A stretch of DNA of 64,000 nucleotides from Symsagittifera roscoffensis (lineage: Eukaryota; Xenacoelomorpha; Acoela; Convolutidae): assembly GCF_963678635.1 (NCBI RefSeq), contig NC_087064.1, positions 47,601,346 through 47,665,345 of the forward strand, read 5' to 3'. The notes under the pieces were generated by a model. That model saw only the letters and a program-made list of their open reading frames with translations, ran no database searches and was not told the origin of the DNA. Numbering within the stretch: the stretch's first letter is position 1; each line of letters begins with the position of its first letter. The position numbers were made by a program, and so were the translations under genes. Shown piece after piece: positions 23,163 to 31,779 of the stretch.

Positions 23163-24461
23163 GTGCGGGAGAGCGCCGCGAATCGTGATCAACTGAAGTC
23201 GGAGTTGGAGAGAATAGAACAGCGACAACGTGAGCTTGACGCACAGAAGGGAGCCAGGCCGAAGGAGCGAGTGGTGACCAGCTCGAGGCCAGAGTCGCGC
23301 ATGGAGGTGGATGAAGCTCCCAGGGCAAGAGGACGGTTCAACCTTGACCGTGAGGCCAGAGAACACATGAGTGAAGGGTTGGAAGTCTGGATACCGAATG
23401 ACGCGACGCCTTCCTTGCGTGGCCTAGAGACACAACCTGTACGTCCACTAATGGATGTGGTGCTGCCGGGATATACCCCAACCTCGACCTCGAGCGACAG
23501 TCAAGTGAGTGGCGGCTCATCACGCCTGAAAGAGCTAGGCGAGAAATTACAGCAGAAAAACCGGGAAAGATCGGCAAGACCGGAGCTTCCCCCAACTTGG
23601 AGGGAACAGCCGGTCAGGAGCGTCGTGATCTCGAGTTATAAGAAAAATACAGAGGGAAGGTACCACAGGCACAATCGACTGGATTGGAGTGCGGAACAGG
23701 GAGCCAGGAGGGACTGCTTCCATGATGCAGCCTGGGTGGAGTATCTCGCGCCACCTCGTGTGCCAGAGGGTGCAGTTCACCTAATCATAGGGGACAGCCT
23801 GGTGCGGGTGTTGACCCGGATCCAGTCGCATTGGCAGACAGGAATCTTGAGTTTCGCTGGAGCTGCCACGCCACAGATGTTGGCAACCCTGGACATGCTA
23901 GGGATGACTAAAGTATACACGGTGACCCTGATGATCGGGACAAACGATGTGTCAAGGGGAGAAGCGAGGAGAATAACGAGGCTGTACGACAAGATGAGCT
24001 GCCTTCTTGAGGAGCTGAGGATCCAGATGGACCCCATCCTGCTGACAGTATGTACGGTCCCCTACAACATGATGTTTGATCAGCACGCCTTGGAGATGAA
24101 CGAGAAGGTGCGGAACCTAAACAAGGTGATCCGAGACATACACCAGAAGAGTGTGCTTCCTGTCAGACTGTTGGACGTAGCAGAGCGCATGGAGAAAAAG
24201 GGATTCCCTGAAGACACCTCCAATGATGAAAGCCATTTCGATAGGCCAAGGGGAGCGGAGTGGCTGAACGACGTCTTCCAGGAACACATAAACACGCTAG
24301 AGTCGGATCTGCTAGAGACAGCCCAATTTACCTTAGGACCACCTCCGAACCCACCATTCCTTGCCTCAAGGGCCTTGTCTGGTCGCTTGGGAACGAGAGT
24401 TGACGCTAGAGACGGTTCGAGGAGCATCCAGACCCGATTGCAGAGTGCCACGCCAATGTAA
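23163..24461 (+). pseudogene. ORF2 part 2: coiled coil end and SGNH-hydrolase (esterase-like) domain
   Basis: Continues ORF2 in frame. After the rest of the coiled coil and a ~130-residue linker comes an SGNH/GDSL-type hydrolase fold of ~180 residues. Block I is IIGDSLVR (nucleophile Ser, about residue 417 of full ORF2). Block II has the Gly of FAGAA. Block III is IGTND (Asn about 466). Block V is DESHFD (Asp about 560, His about 563). All four signature residues are present. Family members hydrolyse ester bonds, so an esterase acting on lipids or acetylated groups is plausible, but the substrate is unknown. Esterase domains are known in ORF1 of some CR1-type LINEs and are unusual in LTR elements. 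No signal peptide or membrane segment is evident. ORF3 starts 12 bases after its stop. Confidence 0.85.
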
Positions 24462-24473
24462 TCTGAGGAGGTG

Positions 24474-25115
24474 ATGTCATCAACACCTCCAGGCTCGGCG
24501 ATGTCCTCAGTGGTAGTGGCAGAGAGCAAGCGGGAAAAGAGGTCTATGGAGACCGCTCGCTTGAGATATCCTGAGAAGGTGAAAGAACTGGACCTAGAGA
24601 GTTTGGAATGCAGGCGAGAATTGGCGGAAACCCTGGAGATTGAACGAGTGTCGCACGAGGATTTGAATAGAAGTCATTGCGTGGACTGGTTGAAAGCTCA
24701 TGAGGCGCACTTCTCGAGAACGAAATTGATGGAGACCACAGACCTGACTGGAATTCCCACAAAAGCGATCATGGGACCCACTAACTACCGACCTCTCAAG
24801 CTGCTGGGGAGTCCTGGACTTATAACAGAACCTCCCAAGCACCGAACGAGCCTCGCTAGGATCAGGTTGGCGACCCCGGCACAGTTGAAAGTGGTGGACA
24901 AGCTACTCATTCCAGGATCGATGGAATTGCCGGATGCCGCTTACGAAGGCTCGAAATTGGCGGAAGATCCCAGGTACGGGAAGCCCTGTGGCAGCACCCA
25001 GCTGGCCAAAACCCTGGCAGTTTATGATAGAGCAGATCCAGCTGCTGCGAGAGTAGTCATTGTGGCGGGATCAGACTTCGAAGGTGGTGGCAATAAAGTC
25101 GGAGATGCCCTGTGA
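24474..25115 (+). pseudogene. ORF3 part 1: N-terminus, cut by a frameshifting deletion
   Basis: The ATG at 24474 lies 12 bases past the ORF2 stop. The product begins with Ser/Thr and charged sequence. It then shows VDWLKAHEAHF and AIMGPTNYRPLKL, which align with VDWLIAAGINF and NTMGPVNARPFQN in the second giant copy (42169-42894). The strand-like VVIVAGSDF near the end corresponds to ILIVVNSDF in that copy. Soon after, the frame is lost: about 25 residues present in the other copy are missing and the reading continues in the frame of part 2. A deletion is therefore the best explanation for the split. Confidence 0.75.
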
Positions 25116-28100
25116 ACCTGAGCTGCTATTGTTTGCAGGAATGAATGATCACCTGCACGCGATGGGACTTCTTGAGCAACTAAAGGGCGATGAAATTCCG
25201 ACATCGAGGAAGATATGGGAAGCCATTCAGGCGTTGTTTGCGGCGATGAATGAAGTGCAAGAGAGTGTTGTCTCGAGATTTGGGTCCAAGACGAAGGTGG
25301 TGTTTACCACATCCCCTGGATACGCGAATATGCCACCCGCCCTACAATTCGTGTACGCGGTCTTGATCCTGATAGCAGAAGGGAATGAATGGCGGATTCT
25401 AATGGCAGCCCCCAATCGGGAGTTGGAGCCATCGAACCTGAGGCTTCGCAAGTCAGAATTGGCGGCGGCATGGGCGGACATATCTCATGCACTGAGGGGC
25501 TTTTATGGACTAGCCGACATCCTGATCGTATTAGACGAGGTGCTCTTGCTAGAGATATCGAACTTTGCCAGGCAACTCAAGTTCAGCCCAGTCATCGGGG
25601 AAGATCACCCGGCGATAAGCCAATTGACGGCCAGCTTGTGGTTTCGGAGTATGGATGTGAAGATCACAAACTCCACCAGCAAGTCTAGAGGTCCCAGTAA
25701 CGAGAGAAGAAATGTGGCCGAGACGGAAAAGCAATTAGAATCGATGAAATATCGTTTGACTCAAGAGAATGGCTGGTGGCCATTTTTGACACCAAGGCTG
25801 GAGAACGCCACGAACAAGACGAGGGAGGAAGCACCACCCCTCGTGAAACAAGTCTGGAGTTTTCTGGAGAAACAACTGGAGCTGGCCGAAACAAGAGACA
25901 TGACGGTGGCTAGATTTGTCTCGGCCGCCAATGAAGTGACGATTGGAGGGTTCTGGAGAGAGCACGCCAAGGGTGAATTGAGGACTAGGAGGGATTATGA
26001 GATTCTCAAGTTCTTGAGTCCTTGCTGGGAGAAGGAACTCATGGCAGGAATGTTCGGCACCACGGCGACTATCTTTGGAGCCTTCGTGCAGGAGATACTG
26101 GGCATGCCCATCAGCCTGCTCTTGGCTTTGTATTCGGTTTACCCCAGATACTTGTTCAACATGGGCCCAGCATACATGTTTAGTCGAGGAGTGGAGACAC
26201 TTCGAGTTGATGGTTACCTGGCACTATTACTCTTGACCCATGGGGAATTGGTGTCGTTTCATCGATTAATGGAATATGGAGAGCCTCTGTCTATGGGGAG
26301 AGTCCACTCGAGCATTGAAACCAGCTCCTACAAGTGTGCCGCGGGGTTGAAGACGTTGTTGGTGCAATACCTCATGATGCAGAATCGGCACATGACGGGT
26401 GAAGATGAGAATCCAACCTCGAGAGAAGAATGGAAGAAGACGAATAGAGGGATGCCTCTGCTGACGGACCTATGCCTGGCAATGAGGTCGGACCCAATGG
26501 GGATAATCCGGGGCCTAGAGGAGGTGGTGACCTGCATTTATGGTCCAGCAGTGACGTACGCGTTCCCAGACCCCCTGGTGACAACGTATCGTCACTCTGT
26601 AACGCACTTGAGTCTTATCAGTATACTGGATGGGACGGCGTTAAATTGGTGTCAGCAGGAGGTGCTCAGAGGGCGAATGAGCAACACGGTACTCTTTGGA
26701 AAGGTGAAAGATGCCGAGCTAATAGTGTACAACTTCAGGGGGCAAATGCAATGTAGAATGGGAGGCAAGCGAGAGGGTCCCATCGAAATGTATCCCAAAT
26801 TCTGGAACTTGAACCCATTGACAGCAGACGGACGAGAAATCTTGAGAATTCCTGCCTGGAAGGAGTGCTTCGCACTGGTGAAGAGGAAGCTGGAGACCAT
26901 AATGGAGGAAGAAATCCTCCCAGCCACCATGCCTGAGTTCCCAATAGTCAGGAGGATGACCTTAGGAATGAACAGTCCCTTGGTAGTTCCCTCCATAATG
27001 GCGAGGATGACGACGGAGGAAATGCAGAAGGATTTCACTGATGGCTGGGACCCCCTGTTCATCGGCTACACGGCGGCGGTCTACTTCCATACTAGCGAGG
27101 CGAAGGTAAATTCGTGGACGACGCGAGCGAAAAAGATGAGAGGTTCGCAGCCCCCCGGATATGAGGTGCGAAAGGTCTTGAGAGCTCTTGAGCAGGAGGG
27201 ACTTGAGAACATGCTACCCATATGGGATGATGGCAGGATGATCGTGATGGAGGGGCACGTCGCATTGGTGGACGACATGAAATTTGCAACGAGAAAATAC
27301 AGGGCACCCTATGGCTTAGAACAGGTGGAAGTGAGACAGGAGGGAAAAGAACTAGATGCAGCAGGTCAACTGCATGTAGCCCTGACGGAGTACAAGAAAT
27401 TGGACCCTACGACCCCATCACCACTGTCAGTGGACACGCCTGGAGACAAGAGGAGTCGACCCGTCGAGGACCGATTTAAGAAAATTCTCGAGAGAAGGAG
27501 ACATGAATCAGAAGAAGAGAGTATGGATGAAACTCTCAGTGAAGCCGGTGAAGACATGGAAGTGGGGAATACGCCTGAACCAGGGCCATCAGGGGAGGAG
27601 CTCACCACTCAAGAGCTGTTGAAAGACTTGAGCGAGGAGAATTGGGCAGATACTGCCACCCCACCTCTGAATCCGTCCCCCCGGAAGAATCTGGAATTGC
27701 CATTGGCAAATGAGACCTTCAATATGGGGATGATACTCTTGAGCTCGGAGGAAAGGGAAAGGAACACTTTCGAAGGGAACAGGGACATATTCCTGGGGTC
27801 TCTGAAGAACGATGCTTGGCAGGAGTTCTTGGAAGAATTCAATCAAGAAGTGGGCAGCGAGACGACGCTGGACAAGTTCAAGGAGGAACTGTGGGACACA
27901 GTCGTAAGATTTGGAGAACCGCTTCTGATAGGAACGGGCCTGGATGAGAAGGCGAGAAAAGAGCTGCTGAGCAAGCTGGTAGAGCTGAGGAATTCACGAT
28001 CGAAGACTAGAGAAGAAAAATGTGAGGACAGCTCTACTCTGAAACAAAAAACTGTAGATAAAATAGTTAATGATATAAAAAGGGATAAGATTGGGACTAG

Positions 28101-31100
28101 TAATATGATTAAAAGTACTAATATCCTTAAGGCTCGAGCAGGGGGGAGGCAAGAGTTGGAGGGATTGGAGGTAGACAGAGAGGTCGAATCAGTGATGATA
28201 GCCACAACACCCTCAAGCAGAGATGTGAAGACTCGCAAGAGGAAGAGAGAAGTGGAGGGATTGGGTAGTCCTTCAGAGGATGCTGTTTCGGAAGGAAACT
28301 TGAGAGAGACGGCGCCCATGGTTTTGGCTCGATGCAAGACGGCGGCATACAAGAGCAGCTCGGAGCTCAGAAGACCACTTGAAGTAGAGAGGGAAATAGA
28401 GGTTTCCACCAGTTCGACATCGGAGGAAGACTTCAAGCCTCAGAAGATAAACGTGAAGAGAGGTTCAACGAACGGACAGACATGGGAAGTAGATGTCGGC
28501 AAAGAATGGATCTCGAAGGCACACCAGGCCACGGGCAAGCGAAGGACAAGTGATCCATTGGAGAGGAACAAGACGAGGAACACCTCCCGGACGTGGTGGG
28601 TGGCCCTCGAGACATTGAAGGAAATGGAGGACTGCTTGAAGAAATTGGACAGTGGAGTAGCTCGCAAGCGACGCAATTGGGCCACCCAGCAAAAGGCCGA
28701 GGTTAATAAAATAGAAGTGGCGAATCAGCTGAAGAGGTCCTGGCAGAACTTGTTGAAGGATCATTTTGAAGAGGCAATGAGGACATCCTCATCAGCACCA
28801 CCATTAATGGCGAATCCCTTCGTTAGAACTGCAGGACAATTAATGTTCACCTGGAGTCTGGTGGGAATAGAGTTGGAAACACTGACCTCGTATGACAGGC
28901 TGAAGTTGGGAAGCAAAAAGCTAGATGTGTATCATGCATTGATGCAACACGTGGCTAGGGACAATTCAGGCTTGAGCCTGGCTAGGAGGAAGGATGCCAC
29001 ATGTTTCTTGAGATGGATAATGTCAATGATGTCTAATAGTACCATCTTGGCATGCCACCAGAGAGCAAACGGAAGTAAAACCGTGGAAAAAAGAGTCTCA
29101 ACGATCATCTTAAACGTGTATCAGAGTACTGGTATAGAAAAAGAAGATGGTTCCAGACTGTCCCTAGAGAACCACAGAAAGCTGGACGAGGTACGGAGAT
29201 TTTATAATAAGAAGTTCGAGGAAGAACATGATGTTCACCGTAACCTGGCCTCGTCAGAGCAGTACTCGAGACTCAGCGAGAAGGGGGAATACCAATATGT
29301 GTCGGGAGTAATGGGAATAGCCTACAACCCCTTCTTAGACTCGGAAACTGGAGGTGCCCACAGAAACCATGAGGTAGCGGAGCTACTGAAGTTTTGGACA
29401 GAAAGAATAATGGAAATAGACGCGGTGGAAAAAGAGGGGCCGAGCTTGGGCCTGATTCTTGAGAAAACACCAGAGGTGGTAAGCATACCGCGCTCGAACA
29501 AGAGAGTTGAAGTGAACATGGGCGATGGAAATGGCTTGTTAACCACGAACTTGGGAGTGGTATGGAAGCTACTAAGACCCTCCTGGTGTCCACATCCCCA
29601 CGCTAGTCTGATCGAGGAAACCACCGAGCGAGTGAGGTTAGCACCAACGGAAGATGAAGATCTGGCAAAGTTGAGTGTGCTGCATAAGCTAATCTCACCT
29701 CAGATGCAAGAGCCAAGCGAAAAGACGAACAATCCCGGGTCAGCGAAGAAATTGGAGCCGGGTAGCTGTCTGGATTCGACGTGTGGAAACGGAGAGCACA
29801 CCTGCGATGGACGGTCATGCGTCAGAATACTGTCCTTTCAAAAAGAAGACCTGGTCACTTGGTTCGAAGATATCACGGAAAGGGAGAGAAGTGAAGTGCA
29901 AATAGTAGCGGAGTGTTACGCGAGAACCACGGTGAATATAGCGACAGCTCTCGGATTCTTCTCGAGAATGTGTAGTTTGCAGTCATTGGAAAGACTAGAG
30001 TCTGAACACCATTGGGTGACGGCGTTGAGCGTAGAATCATGGCCTGGGGTGTTGCAGGTGACTCAAAAACACATCCGGAGCTGGAAAGTTGGTCTTGAGG
30101 CAGAAATGGGGTTTCCCATGAGCGAAGCTTATGGCCTGCCATTGAACGCAAGATCCCTGATAGGGTCAATGATGGCCAACTTGTGCGGAAGTCACTACCC
30201 ACTGCACATGGCGATGGTGGAAGCATCCAGCCAGAGAGTACTGGTGGACAAGGCCTTCTCAGTGCCCAAGTGCGTGAGGTTGGCTAGGATATCGCATCAC
30301 TCGCACAAGTTGTTGAGAAAAATCAGAGGGACAGTACCAAAAGAATTGAGAGATGACTTGAGTGAAATCTGGGGAGAAGAACTTTTGAAGTTGGAGAGAG
30401 AGAACACAAGCGATCACGAGAGACAAAACGTGATCGGAAAACCTGTGGGAAGTGCTCCAAGCCTGGAAGATAACGACACGATGCATGAGAAAATGATGGA
30501 GCTTGAGCCTCTTTTGGAAGCCTCGGGGGAGCGTAACCTCAGGAGCATTGAGATCACCCATGGAGAATGCCCATGCCACTGTTTGGCGCAAACGGTGTGG
30601 TATCCAGATCACAAGAACCTTTGCCTGGTATGGGATATGGAAGAAATCCGGTCGATCGGACTACCGGATCACCGACAGAAGGTGACGATCTTGGTAGTGA
30701 GTACGATGTTGGCTCTGAGATGGATAGAAGAGAATATAACGAAGTATCGGGAAGCAGGGACGCCAACGGCTGAGTCAATATACGCGATAGACTACAGTAG
30801 GAGACTCGAGTTGTTTGAGACTGCGTGCAAGGTATTCGCCATACCAACGGAAGTCAGACATGTCTGGAGCCGTTTGAGGTACTTCCCATGGTTTCGGGCG
30901 ACGCTGACGTCCTGGTTGTACATGACAACGAAAGATCACATGAGAAAACATCAAAAGGAGTATCGACAGTTCCAGGCCGAGATTGGGCCGGAAGCATTCA
31001 AGAGACCCCTGTTAACCCATCGTAATGCAATCACGACAGGATGGAAGAGAGTGGGTAAAATGTCTAGAGACAATACCAAGGCGAGGGAATCGATACTAGA

Positions 31101-31353
31101 GGAGGACCTGGCGAAGAACGTGAGCTTGAGCCTGCACAACTCCTTTTGTTTGAACCGGGAATCTAGGGTGAAGGCACTACCCAACCAAGCAAAGAGGTTG
31201 CAAGAGCAAAGAGAATGGATGCGATCCTACGAGCAGCTGAAGGCTTGGGAGGAGATTGTGATTAGCTCCGATGATGAAGAGGAACTGTTGAGACAGTTTG
31301 CCGTATCTAGTACTTCAGGGTGCAGTACCTCCAAGGCGAAGAGTGCGAGATAA
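25060..31353 (+). CDS. ORF3 main part: very large retroelement protein of unknown function
   Basis: Over 2,000 uninterrupted codons; no start of its own is needed because it continues part 1. I recognise no full domain. Visible features: near the N-terminus LLLFAGMNDHL, resembling SGNH block III, and later GEDHPAI (block V-like), suggesting a second degenerate SGNH-like fold; a globular block around MPLLTDLCLAMRSDP and GPAVTYAFPD; an acidic then basic low-complexity linker at about residues 780-1180; a CX4CX6CX4C cysteine module at residues 1570-1587 (bases about 29761-29826); and a conserved C-terminal block with LTHRNAITT and LSLHNSFC. All of these except the linker recur in the diverged copy at 33730-42894. 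There is no signal peptide or clear transmembrane pattern, so it does not look like an envelope. Confidence 0.75.
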   Translation: MWRDQTSKVVAIKSEMPCEPELLLFAGMNDHLHAMGLLEQLKGDEIPTSRKIWEAIQALFAAMNEVQESVVSRFGSKTKVVFTTSPGYANMPPALQFVYAVLILIAEGNEWRILMAAPNRELEPSNLRLRKSELAAAWADISHALRGFYGLADILIVLDEVLLLEISNFARQLKFSPVIGEDHPAISQLTASLWFRSMDVKITNSTSKSRGPSNERRNVAETEKQLESMKYRLTQENGWWPFLTPRLENATNKTREEAPPLVKQVWSFLEKQLELAETRDMTVARFVSAANEVTIGGFWREHAKGELRTRRDYEILKFLSPCWEKELMAGMFGTTATIFGAFVQEILGMPISLLLALYSVYPRYLFNMGPAYMFSRGVETLRVDGYLALLLLTHGELVSFHRLMEYGEPLSMGRVHSSIETSSYKCAAGLKTLLVQYLMMQNRHMTGEDENPTSREEWKKTNRGMPLLTDLCLAMRSDPMGIIRGLEEVVTCIYGPAVTYAFPDPLVTTYRHSVTHLSLISILDGTALNWCQQEVLRGRMSNTVLFGKVKDAELIVYNFRGQMQCRMGGKREGPIEMYPKFWNLNPLTADGREILRIPAWKECFALVKRKLETIMEEEILPATMPEFPIVRRMTLGMNSPLVVPSIMARMTTEEMQKDFTDGWDPLFIGYTAAVYFHTSEAKVNSWTTRAKKMRGSQPPGYEVRKVLRALEQEGLENMLPIWDDGRMIVMEGHVALVDDMKFATRKYRAPYGLEQVEVRQEGKELDAAGQLHVALTEYKKLDPTTPSPLSVDTPGDKRSRPVEDRFKKILERRRHESEEESMDETLSEAGEDMEVGNTPEPGPSGEELTTQELLKDLSEENWADTATPPLNPSPRKNLELPLANETFNMGMILLSSEERERNTFEGNRDIFLGSLKNDAWQEFLEEFNQEVGSETTLDKFKEELWDTVVRFGEPLLIGTGLDEKARKELLSKLVELRNSRSKTREEKCEDSSTLKQKTVDKIVNDIKRDKIGTSNMIKSTNILKARAGGRQELEGLEVDREVESVMIATTPSSRDVKTRKRKREVEGLGSPSEDAVSEGNLRETAPMVLARCKTAAYKSSSELRRPLEVEREIEVSTSSTSEEDFKPQKINVKRGSTNGQTWEVDVGKEWISKAHQATGKRRTSDPLERNKTRNTSRTWWVALETLKEMEDCLKKLDSGVARKRRNWATQQKAEVNKIEVANQLKRSWQNLLKDHFEEAMRTSSSAPPLMANPFVRTAGQLMFTWSLVGIELETLTSYDRLKLGSKKLDVYHALMQHVARDNSGLSLARRKDATCFLRWIMSMMSNSTILACHQRANGSKTVEKRVSTIILNVYQSTGIEKEDGSRLSLENHRKLDEVRRFYNKKFEEEHDVHRNLASSEQYSRLSEKGEYQYVSGVMGIAYNPFLDSETGGAHRNHEVAELLKFWTERIMEIDAVEKEGPSLGLILEKTPEVVSIPRSNKRVEVNMGDGNGLLTTNLGVVWKLLRPSWCPHPHASLIEETTERVRLAPTEDEDLAKLSVLHKLISPQMQEPSEKTNNPGSAKKLEPGSCLDSTCGNGEHTCDGRSCVRILSFQKEDLVTWFEDITERERSEVQIVAECYARTTVNIATALGFFSRMCSLQSLERLESEHHWVTALSVESWPGVLQVTQKHIRSWKVGLEAEMGFPMSEAYGLPLNARSLIGSMMANLCGSHYPLHMAMVEASSQRVLVDKAFSVPKCVRLARISHHSHKLLRKIRGTVPKELRDDLSEIWGEELLKLERENTSDHERQNVIGKPVGSAPSLEDNDTMHEKMMELEPLLEASGERNLRSIEITHGECPCHCLAQTVWYPDHKNLCLVWDMEEIRSIGLPDHRQKVTILVVSTMLALRWIEENITKYREAGTPTAESIYAIDYSRRLELFETACKVFAIPTEVRHVWSRLRYFPWFRATLTSWLYMTTKDHMRKHQKEYRQFQAEIGPEAFKRPLLTHRNAITTGWKRVGKMSRDNTKARESILEEDLAKNVSLSLHNSFCLNRESRVKALPNQAKRLQEQREWMRSYEQLKAWEEIVISSDDEEELLRQFAVSSTSGCSTSKAKSAR

Positions 31354-31779
31354 GCAGGTGGCTCGAATGGATCTTGAGTCTTGAGAGGGAAAGGGGGCTT
31401 GAGCGTGGATCCGGGTGAAACCTGGGTTCACGAAAAAGAAATTTTAACAAAACAAGATATTGTTATTAATATGCTATATCTATTATATAAACGAAAATGC
31501 TGCATGACAATTTCCTAATTGAATGGGACAAAAGAAATTTTAAATTGGCTTGAAAAGCGAGAATTCAAGGGTGCAGGTGTGTGCAGATTTTGATTGCTGT
31601 TTAGCGATAGTGTGAAAATTTTACATGGCTGTGAATTTTGGGGTGTAGATAAGCTTAAGTCTGCTGCAAACTTCTGTAAATGACCACTGGCACTGTATCT
31701 TGAGTAACACTCGGTTTTCTGGGACTCACTGGCAGAAGACAGCACGCAATGAGGACATCGATCTCGAGTCCGGGGAGTA
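31354..31779 (+). other. 3' untranslated region of the giant element
   Basis: No gene. Just after the ORF3 stop, TCTTGAG occurs twice in a row (31372-31378 and 31379-31385), again as CTTGAG at 31398 and TCTTGAG at 31698. A polypurine tract is expected right before the 3' LTR, but only a short CCGGGGAGTA is there, so the plus-strand primer is unclear. Confidence 0.6.

Noticed and set aside
24466-24476. GAGGAGGTGATG just before ORF3, resembling a bacterial ribosome-binding site
   Set aside because: The element is eukaryotic, the spacing to ATG is too short for such a site, and the second copy has nothing similar.
25100-25139. A short intron ending TTTGCAG joining the two ORF3 frames
   Set aside because: The region is too short and the comparison with the second copy shows missing coding sequence, so a deletion explains it better.
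25060-31353. ORF3 as a retroviral-type envelope protein
   Set aside because: No signal peptide, no convincing membrane anchor, and it is far longer and more charged than envelopes.
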